Positions 26,853-36,835 of a DNA stretch of 64,000 nucleotides are shown piece by piece. This stretch comes from an uncultured Eubacteriales bacterium (GTDB lineage: Bacteria; Bacillota; Clostridia; Oscillospirales; Acutalibacteraceae), in the NCBI GenBank assembly GCA_934643185.1, contig CAKUBN010000006.1:3885-67884 (forward strand), read 5' to 3'. Below the pieces are notes generated by a model, which was given only the letters and a program-made list of their open reading frames with translations, was not told where the DNA came from and searched no databases. Each line of letters opens with the position of its first letter. Position 1 is the stretch's first letter. A program made the translations under genes and the position numbers.

Positions 26853-28610
26853 ATGAAACTGAAAAAGGTTTTAGCTCTGGTTCTGTCCGCGGCGTTGGTT
26901 GTTTCCGCATTCGCTGGGTGCGGCGGCAACAGCTCCAGCTCCACGGCATCTACCGAGAGCAGCACAGCTTCTGAAAGCAGCGCAGAATCCACCGAGTCCA
27001 CCGCCTCCGGAGATTCCACCCCGGCTGCATCCGGTGACGCTACGGCAATCTTCACCCCGAAGACCGTAGACGCTGCAAAGACCATCAGCCTGAACGCAGG
27101 TATAGAGCCGACAGGCCTGAACACCCTGACCTCCACATACTCCATTGAGTTCTCCTTGTTCAAGCACATGTATGAGAACCTCGTCTCCCTCGACGATGAC
27201 GACAACACAGTCCCGGGCGCAGCTGAGAGCTGGGACTACGATGAGGATACCCTCACCTACACTTTCCACCTCCGTAAGGACGGCGTTTGGACAAACGGCG
27301 ACCCGGTTACGGCGAAGGACTTCGAGTTTGCTTGGAGTCAGGCTTTGAACCCGGATGTTGCTTCTGATTACGCTTACTTTCTCTACTTCATCAAGAACGC
27401 TGAAAAGTACTTCAACGGTGAAGTTGCTTGGGACGAAGTTGGTGTAAAGGTTGTCGATGATTATACCCTTGAGGTTACCCTGGAGCAGCCGACTCCGTAC
27501 GCACTGTTCCTGTTCTCCTTCGGCACCCTTGCTCCGATTAACCAGAGATTCTATGAGGCTGTAGGCGCAGACCTCTACTCCACCGAAGCGCAGTACTTCT
27601 GCACGAACGGCCCGTTCGCTCTTACTGAGTGGAGCCACAACGATAAGATCGTTATGCAGAAAAACGATGCATGGCACGGCGCAGCAGACGTAGAAGTTGA
27701 AGAGATCGATTGGAAGATCATCACCGATGCCAACGCAGCTCTCTCCTCCTTCCTCGCAGGCGACCTGGATATGGTCGGTCTCGGCACCGGCGAACTCATC
27801 AAGCAGGCTACAGCAGCAGGTGCTACGATTCAGTCTTATACGGATGGTTCCGCATTCTACATTTACTTCAACAACAATGACCAGTATCTCTCCAATGTAA
27901 ATCTCCGTCGTGCACTGTTCAATGCAATTGACGCGCAGAAGGAAATTGATACGATTTGGCAGAACGATAACGAGCCGATGACTTCCTTCACGGCGCCCGG
28001 TGTTGCCGCTGCTGACGGCACCCCCTTTGCCTCTAAGGTCGGCGAGCTGTATGCGCCGTCCCGTGACCAGGAAAAGGCTAAGGAATACCTTGCAACGGCT
28101 CTCTCCGAGCTCGGCTGCACGGTAGACGATCTCTCCGCTCACCTCTCCATCGACTGCGGCGACTCCGCAACGGCTATTGCAGAAGCTTCCTTCTATCAGG
28201 AGCAGTGGAGACAGGTTCTCGGCATCGAGGTTGCCGTTAACTCCATGATCACCAAGCAGGGTGCTCAGAACCGTACGACCGGCAACTATGTCATGTCCCT
28301 CACCGGTTGGGGCCCGGACTACAACGACCCGAACACCTTCCTTGACCTGTGGGTCACCGATGGCGGCAACAACCAGACCGGCTTCTCCAACGAGAGATAC
28401 GATGAGCTCATCGACCTCGCAGCCAAGGAGACCGACCTCGAAAAGCGTGAGTCCTACTTCATCGAGTGCGAGCAGATCATTGCGGATCAGCTCCCGATCG
28501 GCCCGGCCTTCTGGAGAGCTCCGTCCTATGCTTGCTCCGATAAGATCAAGGGCGGTATGCACAGATCTACGTTCCAGGATATCAACGCTGTTTACGTAAA
28601 GCTTTCCTAA
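26853..28610 (+). CDS. oppA: Oligopeptide ABC transporter substrate-binding lipoprotein
   Basis: 585 residues. A signal peptide (MKLKKVLALVLSAALVVSA) ends in FAGC, so Cys is the likely lipid-anchored residue, followed by a Ser/Thr-rich linker to about residue 60. The SBP_bac_5 fold is typical of peptide binders (LRKDGVWTNGDPVTAKDFEFAW). TAGGAGGAA precedes the start. It captures peptides outside the cell for OppBCDF, encoded downstream. Confidence 0.92.
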   Translation: MKLKKVLALVLSAALVVSAFAGCGGNSSSSTASTESSTASESSAESTESTASGDSTPAASGDATAIFTPKTVDAAKTISLNAGIEPTGLNTLTSTYSIEFSLFKHMYENLVSLDDDDNTVPGAAESWDYDEDTLTYTFHLRKDGVWTNGDPVTAKDFEFAWSQALNPDVASDYAYFLYFIKNAEKYFNGEVAWDEVGVKVVDDYTLEVTLEQPTPYALFLFSFGTLAPINQRFYEAVGADLYSTEAQYFCTNGPFALTEWSHNDKIVMQKNDAWHGAADVEVEEIDWKIITDANAALSSFLAGDLDMVGLGTGELIKQATAAGATIQSYTDGSAFYIYFNNNDQYLSNVNLRRALFNAIDAQKEIDTIWQNDNEPMTSFTAPGVAAADGTPFASKVGELYAPSRDQEKAKEYLATALSELGCTVDDLSAHLSIDCGDSATAIAEASFYQEQWRQVLGIEVAVNSMITKQGAQNRTTGNYVMSLTGWGPDYNDPNTFLDLWVTDGGNNQTGFSNERYDELIDLAAKETDLEKRESYFIECEQIIADQLPIGPAFWRAPSYACSDKIKGGMHRSTFQDINAVYVKLS

Positions 28611-28654
28611 TCGAAAACCTTACGGGCGCTGACCCGGATACTTAAAAGAAATTC

Positions 28655-28720
28655 AAATACGGTTACGGCTTGCGGTGTATCTTAAAAGGGTGCGCCGCAC
28701 CGAACTGTATTTATTCTTTT
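28655..28720 (+). terminator. Imperfect long hairpin between oppA and oppB
   Basis: AAATACGGTT pairs with AACTGTATTT, with a GC-rich inner part, followed by ATTCTTTT. It sits early in a 424-base gap without a gene. Likely a partial terminator or mRNA-processing structure that favours the binding protein over the permease genes. Confidence 0.5.
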
Positions 28721-29034
28721 AATCTTTTACTTCAACACTTTTAGGTGATATACGCATCACTGTGTTGGGTGAGTAAAGCCTTGTTTCCCCGAAATTTTGG
28801 GGATTTCCGCGAACGGCAATACAAGCTGCATTCGCTAAGTTCACAAAATTGATGTGCCAAAGGCGGCAGAATAATTTCCGAGCTTTTGCGCACATTTTTT
28901 GTTATATTGTCATATTGTCGTTTATCGGACAAGGCCGCGGACGCTTTGGCGGCATCGTTCCCAAAAACGTCGGCGGCTTTGTCCGCATAACCTTTAATCA
29001 TTCTATTAAACTATCAAAGAGAGGTGGATTGCAC

Positions 29035-29970
29035 ATGACTAAGTACATCTTAAAGCGCGTGGGCTATTCCATTGTTACCCTGTTCCTGTTGGTCGCGATC
29101 ACATTCTTCATGATGCAGCTTCTTCCGGGCGACCCGTTCACCGGTGAAAAGCAGCTTCCCGCGGCACAGATGGAAGCGCTTTATGCGAAATACGGCCTTG
29201 ATAAGCCCGTATGGCAGCAGTTCTTCATTTATATCGGTAATGTTGTGCAGGGCGACCTTGGCGTTTCCCTTACCTATAACCGTGCGGTCACATTGATGAT
29301 CACCGAAGCATTTGCCATTTCGTTTGACGTCGGTATCCGTTCCATTTGCTTTGCCTTCATCGGCGGCGTACTGCTCGGCACACTTGCAGCTATTAAGCGC
29401 GGCAAGGCATCCGACACAGTTGCCATGATTATTGCACTGCTCGGTGTTTCCGTTCCGTCGTTCGTTGTGGCCTCTATTTTGCAGTATTTCCTCGGCCTCA
29501 AGATGTATCAGGCAACGGGCATGCGCCTTTTCGCCGTTACCGGCTGGGAAGGCTTCAACAGCCACATTCTCCCGGTTATCGCACTCGGCTTCGGTTCTCT
29601 CGCGACGATCTCCCGTCTGATGCGTACCAGCATGCTGGACGTTCTCGGTCAGGATTACATCAAGACCGCTAAGGCAAAGGGCCTTTCCCAGAGCGGCATC
29701 ATCTTTAAGCATGCAATGCGCAACGCCATCATGCCGGTCGTCACGGTCCTCGGCCCGATCACGGCAGGCATCCTCACCGGCGGCTTCGTTGTAGAAAGCG
29801 TTTTCGGTATTCCGGGCCTCGGCAAGTATTTCGTGCAGAGCATTCAGGGTCTCGATTACACCATGATCTGCGGCACCACGGTTTTCTACGGCGCGTTCCT
29901 CATTGTTGCGAACCTCGTAGTCGATATCGCGTATGGTCTCATTGATCCGCGCGTGAAATTGGAGGGCTGA
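29035..29970 (+). CDS. oppB: Oligopeptide ABC transporter permease OppB
   Basis: 311-residue membrane permease. The start at 29035 (MTKYILKRVGYSIVTL) has GAGGTGG upstream; the longer frame lacks family similarity. Six hydrophobic segments and the ABC-contact EAA loop (DYIKTAKAKGLSQSGIIFKH) are visible. Forms a heterodimer with OppC. Confidence 0.94.
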   Translation: MTKYILKRVGYSIVTLFLLVAITFFMMQLLPGDPFTGEKQLPAAQMEALYAKYGLDKPVWQQFFIYIGNVVQGDLGVSLTYNRAVTLMITEAFAISFDVGIRSICFAFIGGVLLGTLAAIKRGKASDTVAMIIALLGVSVPSFVVASILQYFLGLKMYQATGMRLFAVTGWEGFNSHILPVIALGFGSLATISRLMRTSMLDVLGQDYIKTAKAKGLSQSGIIFKHAMRNAIMPVVTVLGPITAGILTGGFVVESVFGIPGLGKYFVQSIQGLDYTMICGTTVFYGAFLIVANLVVDIAYGLIDPRVKLEG

Positions 29971-29972
29971 GT

Positions 29973-30926
29973 ATGACACAGATAGATAAAAGCCGTTTTG
30001 AGTGGATCGGTTCCGACTCCGCTCGCCGCGAGGGCATTTCCCGCCCGAGCACGACCTTCTGGAAAGACGCCATCGGCAGACTGATGAAAAACAAAGTTGC
30101 CGTTGTGTGCTTCTTCATCATCGTGCTCCTCATCCTTTCCTGCATCATCGTGCCGTTCTTCTCTCCGTTTGAGAGCCGTGAACAGCACCTTGGCGAAGTC
30201 AACAAGGGCTTCATGACAGTTTGTACAGATCCCCGTTATGAGGGACAGCACCATGTACACTATTTCGGCACCGATAACCTCGGCCGTGACCTTTTCCTGC
30301 GCGCCTTTGAAGGCGGCCGCGTCTCTCTGATGATCGCGTTCGCAGCCGTGTTCGTCAACCTCATCGTCGGCCTGATCTACGGCGGTATTTCCGGTTACAT
30401 CGGCGGTGCGGTTGATACCATCATGATGCGTATCGTGGAGATCGTCAACGGTATTCCGTACCTCATCGTCGTTATCCTTTTGATGATGGTGCTCCCGAAG
30501 GGCATCTTCACCATGGTCGTCGCCTACGGCATCACCGGCTGGACCGGCATGGCACGTCTTGTGCGTGGTCAGGTGCTCCAGCTCAAGAGCCAGGAGTTTA
30601 TCGTGGCGGCAGAAGCCATGGGCGCAAAGAGCTCCAGGATCATTGCAAAGCACCTCATTCCGAATGCGCTTTCCGTTATCATCATCAACGTCACCCTCGC
30701 AATTCCGAGCGCGATTTTCACCGAGGCATTCCTTTCCTACATCGGTCTCGGTGTTCCGGTTCCGCAGCCGTCTTGGGGCGTTCTGGCACAGGGCGGTCAG
30801 GCCGTGTTCATGACGTATCCGTACCAGCTTGTTGTGCCGGCAGTTGCCATCAGCCTTACAATGCTTTCCTTCAACCTGTTGGGCGACGGCCTGCGCGATG
30901 CATTTGACCCGCGCTTGAGGAGGTAA
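29973..30926 (+). CDS. oppC: Oligopeptide ABC transporter permease OppC
   Basis: 317 residues. An N-terminal cytoplasmic stretch (about 1-40) and OppC-type N-terminal domain are followed by the permease core; the EAA loop reads EFIVAAEAMGAKSSRIIAKH. The gene starts 2 bases after oppB with GGAGGG inside the oppB end, so the two are translationally coupled. Confidence 0.94.
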   Translation: MTQIDKSRFEWIGSDSARREGISRPSTTFWKDAIGRLMKNKVAVVCFFIIVLLILSCIIVPFFSPFESREQHLGEVNKGFMTVCTDPRYEGQHHVHYFGTDNLGRDLFLRAFEGGRVSLMIAFAAVFVNLIVGLIYGGISGYIGGAVDTIMMRIVEIVNGIPYLIVVILLMMVLPKGIFTMVVAYGITGWTGMARLVRGQVLQLKSQEFIVAAEAMGAKSSRIIAKHLIPNALSVIIINVTLAIPSAIFTEAFLSYIGLGVPVPQPSWGVLAQGGQAVFMTYPYQLVVPAVAISLTMLSFNLLGDGLRDAFDPRLRR

Positions 30927-30932
30927 TTCAAC

Positions 30933-31946
30933 ATGAATAAAGTATTAGATGTGCAGAACCTGCACGTTTCCTTCGATACCTACGCCGGTGAGGTCAAGGC
31001 TGTCCGCGGCGTCACATTCTCGCTGAGCGAGGGCGAAGTGCTCGCCATCGTCGGTGAGTCCGGCTGCGGCAAGAGCGTCACGGCGCAGACCATCATGAAG
31101 CTGAACCCCATGCCGCCCGCAAGGATTAAAGAGGGCAGCGTGCAGCTCGGCGAGCACGACATCGTAGCCGCGAACGAAAAAGAAATGCAGAAGATTCGCG
31201 GCAAGGAAGTTTCCATGATCTTCCAGGACCCGATGACCTGCCTGAATCCGACAAAGCCCGTCGGCAAGCAGATTGTCGAGGCCATTCAGCACCACCGTCA
31301 TCTTTCCAAGGCAGAGGCGAAGGCGGAAGCCATTAAGTACCTCTCCCTTGTTAACATTCCGAACCCGGAAGAGCGTGCAAAGCAGTATCCGCACGAATTC
31401 TCCGGCGGCATGCGTCAGCGTGCCATGATTGCAATGGCACTTTCCTGCAACCCGAAGCTCCTCATTGCCGATGAGCCGACCACCGCACTGGACGTGACCA
31501 TTCAGGCGCAGATTATGGATCTGCTCGCCGAGATCAAAGAGAAGACCAGCACCGCGATTATCCTCATCACGCACGACCTCGGCGTCGTGGCGTCCATGGC
31601 AGACCGCGTGGCGGTCATGTATGCAGGTAAGGTTGTAGAGACCGGCACCTGCGAGGATATTTTCTACCGCAATGCGCACCCGTACACGCAGGCATTGTTA
31701 AAGAGCCTGCCGTCCGTGGATATGAACAAGACCCAGCGCCTTGTTTCCATCCCCGGCACACCGCCGGATTTGCTGAACCCGCCGAAGGGCTGCGGTTTCG
31801 GTGCCCGCTGCACACACTGCATGAAGATTTGTCATGAGGAGCAGCCGCCGGTATTCAAGGTGGGCGAGGGTCATGAGGCAGCATGCTGGCTGCTCCATCC
31901 CGATTGCCCGAGCGCAGCAGAAAGGGGTGAGCCGGATGAGCAGTAA
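30933..31946 (+). CDS. oppD: Oligopeptide ABC transporter ATPase OppD
   Basis: 337 residues: Walker A GESGCGKSV (about 38-46), signature FSGGMRQRAMIAMAL, Walker B LLIADEPTTALD, and the C-terminal oligopeptide domain with CX-type cysteines (GCGFGARCTHCMKICHEEQPP) that hold an Fe-S cluster in related proteins. It overlaps oppF by 11 bases. Confidence 0.94.
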   Translation: MNKVLDVQNLHVSFDTYAGEVKAVRGVTFSLSEGEVLAIVGESGCGKSVTAQTIMKLNPMPPARIKEGSVQLGEHDIVAANEKEMQKIRGKEVSMIFQDPMTCLNPTKPVGKQIVEAIQHHRHLSKAEAKAEAIKYLSLVNIPNPEERAKQYPHEFSGGMRQRAMIAMALSCNPKLLIADEPTTALDVTIQAQIMDLLAEIKEKTSTAIILITHDLGVVASMADRVAVMYAGKVVETGTCEDIFYRNAHPYTQALLKSLPSVDMNKTQRLVSIPGTPPDLLNPPKGCGFGARCTHCMKICHEEQPPVFKVGEGHEAACWLLHPDCPSAAERGEPDEQ

Positions 31947-32904
31947 TGAAAAACTGATCGTTCTGGACGACGTATGCAAGCACTTTAAGGTTTCCGGCGG
32001 TATGCTGAAGGCCGTCGACCACATTTCTCTCGATATTTATAAAGGCGAAACGCTCGGCCTTGTCGGCGAGTCCGGCTGCGGCAAGTCCACGCTCGGCCGT
32101 GTGGCCATGGGCATTTATCCCGCAACGTCCGGCAAGCTCTACTATGCCGGCGAAGAGCTGAATCTGAAAAACGCCGCAACGCGTTTCAAGTATGCGAAAA
32201 AAGCGCAGATCATTTTCCAGGATCCGTACGCTTCTCTGGATCCGCGTATGACTGTTTCCTCCATCATTGAAGAGGGTATGGTCATCCACGGCATGTACGA
32301 CGCAAAGCGCCGTCAGGAGCGCGTATACGAGCTCCTCGAGCTGGTCGGCCTGAACAAAGAGCACGCCAACCGCTTCCCGCATGAGTTCTCCGGCGGTCAG
32401 CGCCAGCGTATCGGCATTGCCCGTGCGCTCGCTATCGAGCCGGAATTCATCGTGTGCGATGAGCCGATCTCAGCACTGGACGTTTCCATCCAGTCCCAGA
32501 TCATCAACCTGCTGCACGACCTGCAGCAGCAGCTTGGACTGACGTTCCTCTTCATTGCGCATGACCTCAACATCGTCAAGTACATCAGCGACCGTATCGC
32601 CGTTATGTACCTCGGCAATGTCGTTGAGCTCGCTTCTTCCGACGATCTGTATGCGCACACGCTGCATCCGTACTCCAAGGCTCTGCTTTCCGCAGTGCCG
32701 ATTCCGGACCCGAGTGCAGAAGCGCAGAAGCACCGCCAGATTCTTTCCGGCGACGTGCCGAGCCCGATCAACACGCCGAAGGGCTGCAACTTTGCCGGCC
32801 GTTGCCCGGTTGCCTGCGACAAGTGCAGAGAGTCGAAGCCGCAGCTGCGTGAAATTCGTCCGGGTCATTTCTGCGCCTGCCATCTGGTAGAGCCGGAAAT
32901 CTGA
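31936..32904 (+). CDS. oppF: Oligopeptide ABC transporter ATPase OppF
   Basis: 322 residues from the ATG at 31936. Walker A GESGCGKSTLGR, signature FSGGQRQRIGIARAL and Walker B FIVCDEPISALD are present. The C-terminal domain keeps the Cys pattern (CNFAGRCPVACDKC). Last gene of the operon, followed by a strong terminator. Confidence 0.94.
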   Translation: MSSNEKLIVLDDVCKHFKVSGGMLKAVDHISLDIYKGETLGLVGESGCGKSTLGRVAMGIYPATSGKLYYAGEELNLKNAATRFKYAKKAQIIFQDPYASLDPRMTVSSIIEEGMVIHGMYDAKRRQERVYELLELVGLNKEHANRFPHEFSGGQRQRIGIARALAIEPEFIVCDEPISALDVSIQSQIINLLHDLQQQLGLTFLFIAHDLNIVKYISDRIAVMYLGNVVELASSDDLYAHTLHPYSKALLSAVPIPDPSAEAQKHRQILSGDVPSPINTPKGCNFAGRCPVACDKCRESKPQLREIRPGHFCACHLVEPEI

Positions 32905-32926
32905 TTGGATCTGTAAGTGAAAATCA

Positions 32927-32965
32927 AAGCTCCCGTTCACAGGCTTTCGTGAACGGGAGCTTTTG
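32927..32965 (+). terminator. Terminator of the opp operon
   Basis: AAGCTCCCGTTCAC pairs with GTGAACGGGAGCTT across 8 bases, then TT. Confidence 0.92.
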
Positions 32966-32973
32966 CTATAGGG

Positions 32974-32989
32974 TAAAACCCGGGAAATA
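32974..32989. other. Candidate Noc-binding half-palindrome
   Basis: TAAAACCCGGGAAATA matches the B. subtilis Noc site TATTTCCCGGGAAATA at 13 of 16 positions, with a perfect right half. It lies between two facing terminators. Confidence 0.35.
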
Positions 32990-33037
32990 AAATGCCCGCC
33001 GTGCAGAACGTTTTGGCTCCTGCATGACGGGCATTTT
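32989..33037 (-). terminator. Terminator of the phospholipase-like gene
   Basis: AAAATGCCCG / CGGGCATTTT outside and TGCAG / CTGCA inside; on the minus strand it ends in a T run. Confidence 0.85.
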
Positions 33038-33052
33038 GGTAAAAATTTGAAA

Positions 33053-33850
33053 TCAGCCGTCAAATGTGCGGTCAAGCTCCGGACAGGAGACTTTTTCGTT
33101 TTGGAGCAGCTTTTGCGCAGCCGGGAAAAGCGTTTTCGCAAGCTCCAGTGCTTTGCCGTACAGTTCGATAAGGTGCTCCGTGCACAGCTTGCAGCTCGGC
33201 ACGTCCTGCGTGGTCATCATCATATCGGCAATGGCGTCGTGGTGAAACGTGATGTAAAGCCCGGTGTCGATCGCACGGCGCAGCGCTTTGTTCGGCGTGA
33301 ACAGCACGCGTCCGTAAAACACCATGGAGGAGATGCTCTTTTCGGTCAGCGCCACGGTGGCCTCCGGCGTGTAGAAGGGCGTGATCACGGCGGCGTTGCG
33401 CGTGTTCACCTCAAAGTGTCCGCACGGGTCAAAGTGCTGCGGGTCCTTGCCGTCTTTGAGTAATAAAGCGCGGTCGAAAGCAGTCTCGGTCGCCGCGTGC
33501 GTGACGTTGAACTCCTTCATTGCCGTGTGAATGTACGGGTGGCAGATGGAATCCAGCGTAAGGTGGCACAAAAGCCCGTAGAAATACGCGCGGGCAGCAT
33601 CTTTGTCATGCGCAGACGCAATGACCTTCTGTGCGCGCTGTAAAAAGTAGCGCCCGGAGCGCTTGTGTGCCGCATAGCCGATGCGGTTCACCTTGTTCGG
33701 CAGAACGGGTCGATAGAAAAAGTAGATGTCCGGTCCGTGTAAGCCAATGTCAAAAAGCCCGCGGTGCGCGGTGCAAATGCTGCGGATGTCCTCCGGCAGC
33801 TGTTTTAAAACATCGCAGCCAAAGCGATAATGGGTATAAAAAGCAGGCAT
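33053..33850 (-). CDS. Zinc-dependent phospholipase C-like protein
   Basis: 265 residues. N-terminal THYRFG, HGPDIYFFYRP, the H-x3-D type motif GLLCHLTLDSICHPYIH (about 95-111) and the later FHHD fit the zinc-dependent phospholipase C family (Pfam Zn_dep_PLPC). No signal peptide is visible, unlike secreted clostridial alpha-toxins, so it is probably a cytoplasmic member with another substrate. It stands alone on the minus strand. Confidence 0.75.
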   Translation of the reverse strand: MPAFYTHYRFGCDVLKQLPEDIRSICTAHRGLFDIGLHGPDIYFFYRPVLPNKVNRIGYAAHKRSGRYFLQRAQKVIASAHDKDAARAYFYGLLCHLTLDSICHPYIHTAMKEFNVTHAATETAFDRALLLKDGKDPQHFDPCGHFEVNTRNAAVITPFYTPEATVALTEKSISSMVFYGRVLFTPNKALRRAIDTGLYITFHHDAIADMMMTTQDVPSCKLCTEHLIELYGKALELAKTLFPAAQKLLQNEKVSCPELDRTFDG

Positions 33851-33967
33851 AACGGTAACTCCTTCCGTAAAGGGTTTCTATCTATATGTATCATAACCGT
33901 TTTTAAAGCGTTTTACAATGAAAATTTTCTTGCGCACATTTTTTTAACAGAAACTTAACCGTGCAGC

Positions 33968-33996
33968 TTGATAAAATCCACAAAATCGTTTATCAT
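33968..33996 (+). promoter_or_regulatory. GH3 gene promoter
   Basis: TTGATA (33968-33973), 17 bases, TATCAT (33991-33996), about 55 bases before the start. Confidence 0.65.
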
Positions 33997-34052
33997 TATA
34001 ACAAAGAACGTACACCGTGAACGGTATAGATCATGCAGAAAGGAAAATCAAA

Positions 34053-36815
34053 ATGAGCAATCCGTATAAGATCGATTGGAACGAATACGCCACGTTGGCG
34101 CGTCAGGCCGTGGCGGAAGGCTGCGTGCTGCTGAAAAACGACAACAAAGCGCTGCCGATTCAAAAGGGCGAGCGTGTTTCCGTGTTCGGCAGAATTCAGT
34201 TTGATTACTATAAGAGCGGCACAGGCTCCGGCGGCGCGGTCAACACCCGCTACGTCACAAATATTCTGGACGCGTTAAAGGAAAACAAGGACATTTCCGT
34301 CAACGCAGAGTTGGAGCAGACCTACCGCGACTGGGTGAAGGACCACCCGTTTGAAAAAGGCATGGGCTGGGCGCAGGAGCCGTGGTGCCAGGAGGAAATG
34401 CCCGTCACACAGGAGCTCGCCGAACAGGCGGCGGCAAAGTCTGACATCGCCGTTGTCATCATCGGCCGCACTGCGGGCGAAGATAAGGACAACAGCGCCG
34501 CCGAGGGCAGCTATCTTTTGACCGCCGCCGAGCACCAAATGCTGAAAGCGGTCTGCGGCGCGTTTAAGCGCGTTGCCGTGCTGCTGAATGTCGGCAATAT
34601 CATCGACATGAAGTGGGTGAAAGAGTATGACCCCGCCGCTGTGCTGTACGTTTGGCAGGGCGGCCAGGAGGGCGGCGTTGGCGCTGCGGATGTCCTCACG
34701 GGCACTGTTACGCCGTGCGGCAAGCTGAGCGACACCATCGCGCTCGATATCAGCGATTACCCGTCCACAGAGGGCTTTGGCGACCCCACACGCGTCATTT
34801 ATAAGGAAGACATCTATGTCGGCTACCGCTACTTTGAGACGTTCGCAAAGGACCGCGTGCTGTATCCGTTTGGCTACGGCCTCAGCTATACGACGTTCTC
34901 CCGCACGGTCGATAGCTTCACGTTCGACGGCGAGACCGTCACGGAGAAGGTCACGGTGAAAAACACCGGCGACGTGCAGGGCAAAGAGGTCGTCACCGTC
35001 TTCATGGAAGCCCCGCAGGGCAAGCTTGGCAAAGCCGCAAGAAGCCTCGCCGCATTCGCAAAGACCGAGACTTTGCAGCCGGGCGAAAGCGAAACGCTCA
35101 CGCTGACGTTCCCGGTCGCAAACCTCGCCTCCTACGACGACAGCGGCGTCACAGGCCACCGGTTCTGCTATGTGCTTGAAAGCGGCACGTACAACGTCTA
35201 CACGGGCGGCTGCGTGCGCGGCGCAAAGCTCTCCGGCAGCTTTGAAGTGAAAGAAGATACCGTCACCCGCACGTGCGTGCAGGCGTGCGCACCGGTCACG
35301 AAGTTTGACCGCATGGTAAACCACAATAACGCGATCGCGTTCGAGCCCGCACCGCAGCGCGAATACGATATGGCGGCCCGCAGCGCGGCAGCATTAAAGC
35401 CCGCAAAGCCGTATACGGGCGATAAGGGCATCAAGCTCGGCGATGTATTCGACGGTAAAGCAGAGCTTGAGGATTTCGTAGCCCAGCTTTCCGATGAAGA
35501 CCTCATCTGCCTCATGCGCGGCGAGGGCATGAACTCCCCGAAGGTCACGGCGGGCACCGCAGGCGCCTTCGGCGGCGTTACGGAGAACCTCGTCAACTTC
35601 GGCATTCCCACGGCCTGCTGCGCAGACGGCCCCTCCGGCATACGTATGGATTGCGGCACCGTTGCGTTCAGCCTGCCGAACGGCACCTTGCTTGCCTGCA
35701 CTTTCAATGAGAAGCTGAACGAAGAGCTCTTCGCCATGCAGGGCAAGGAGCAGCGCAAAAACCGTGTCGATACGCTTCTCGGCCCGGGCCTCAACATTCA
35801 CCGCAGCCCGTTAAACGGCAGAAACTTCGAGTATTTCTCGGAGGATCCGCTGCTCACCGGCAAGCTTGCCGCCGCACAGCTGCGCGGCATGCGCCGCTTC
35901 GGCGTCACCGGCACCATCAAGCATTTCGCCTGCAACAACCAGGAGTTCAAGAGAACCGAGATCGATTCCGTGCTTTCTGAGCGCGCATTGCGTGAAATTT
36001 ACCTGCGCGCGTTTGAAACGGCCGTAAAAGAGGGCGGCGCATACTCCGTCATGTCCACCTACGGCGGCTTGAACGGCATCTGGACGGCCAGCAACTTCGA
36101 CCTGCTCACGACCATTCTGCGCGACGAGTGGGGCTTTACAGGCACCGTTATGACCGACTGGTGGGCAAAGGGCAACGACCGCGAGGGCGAGGAAGCCACC
36201 CGCGAGAACGTCGCCGCACAGGTGCGCGCGCAGAACGACCTCAATATGGTCAATGCGGACGCCGCCTCAAACAGCCAGCACGATAATTTGAACGACGCCC
36301 TTGCAGACGGCAGACTGACGCGTGACGCGCTTGTGCGCTCCGCCATGAACATCTGCCGCATCGTCATGAACTCGCCCGTCATGGAGCGCAGCCTCGGCCG
36401 CATGAGCGATGAGGAGCGCGAAGCCGCAGAAGCGGAGAAGACGAGTGAAGATTACGTCGATTTCAACGGCGAATACCAGTTTATTGACGACGAAGCACCG
36501 CTCGATATTTCCAACGTCAACACAGAAAAGGGCGCTTCCACCATTCTTGGCATCCGCTATAAAAAGAACGGCTTCTATAAATTTGTCATGCGCGTAAAAG
36601 CAAACGCCAATGAAGTGGCACAGATCCCAATGTCTATCTTCATAGACGGTAACCTGCGCGGCATGGTCATGATCAACGGCACAAACGGCGAGGTCGTCAC
36701 CGCAGAGCAGGACATCGGCGTACTGTTCGGCGGCACAAATTATCTCAAGCTCTACTTCGGCCAGACCGGCATGGAGATTGAAGAGATCAAATTCGTCTGT
36801 ACGCAGGCATTTTAA
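34053..36815 (+). CDS. Glycoside hydrolase family 3 enzyme with permuted domain order
   Basis: 920 residues, no signal peptide, so intracellular. The domains run in reversed order: the usual C-terminal sandwich comes first (EGCVLLKNDNKALP, GRTAGEDKDN; about 15-290), then a fibronectin-III-like part (VKNTGDVQGKEVVTVFM, about 305-370), then the TIM-barrel domain (about 470-770; CADGPSGIRMD, GPGLNIHRSPLNGRNFEYFS) with predicted nucleophile Asp702 in VMTDWW. A further beta-rich domain (about 800-920) resembles a carbohydrate-binding module. Likely a beta-glucosidase or related exo-glycosidase. AGAAAGG lies 9 bases before the ATG. Confidence 0.88.
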   Translation: MSNPYKIDWNEYATLARQAVAEGCVLLKNDNKALPIQKGERVSVFGRIQFDYYKSGTGSGGAVNTRYVTNILDALKENKDISVNAELEQTYRDWVKDHPFEKGMGWAQEPWCQEEMPVTQELAEQAAAKSDIAVVIIGRTAGEDKDNSAAEGSYLLTAAEHQMLKAVCGAFKRVAVLLNVGNIIDMKWVKEYDPAAVLYVWQGGQEGGVGAADVLTGTVTPCGKLSDTIALDISDYPSTEGFGDPTRVIYKEDIYVGYRYFETFAKDRVLYPFGYGLSYTTFSRTVDSFTFDGETVTEKVTVKNTGDVQGKEVVTVFMEAPQGKLGKAARSLAAFAKTETLQPGESETLTLTFPVANLASYDDSGVTGHRFCYVLESGTYNVYTGGCVRGAKLSGSFEVKEDTVTRTCVQACAPVTKFDRMVNHNNAIAFEPAPQREYDMAARSAAALKPAKPYTGDKGIKLGDVFDGKAELEDFVAQLSDEDLICLMRGEGMNSPKVTAGTAGAFGGVTENLVNFGIPTACCADGPSGIRMDCGTVAFSLPNGTLLACTFNEKLNEELFAMQGKEQRKNRVDTLLGPGLNIHRSPLNGRNFEYFSEDPLLTGKLAAAQLRGMRRFGVTGTIKHFACNNQEFKRTEIDSVLSERALREIYLRAFETAVKEGGAYSVMSTYGGLNGIWTASNFDLLTTILRDEWGFTGTVMTDWWAKGNDREGEEATRENVAAQVRAQNDLNMVNADAASNSQHDNLNDALADGRLTRDALVRSAMNICRIVMNSPVMERSLGRMSDEEREAAEAEKTSEDYVDFNGEYQFIDDEAPLDISNVNTEKGASTILGIRYKKNGFYKFVMRVKANANEVAQIPMSIFIDGNLRGMVMINGTNGEVVTAEQDIGVLFGGTNYLKLYFGQTGMEIEEIKFVCTQAF

Positions 36816-36835
36816 GTAAATCGATACGCAAAATT

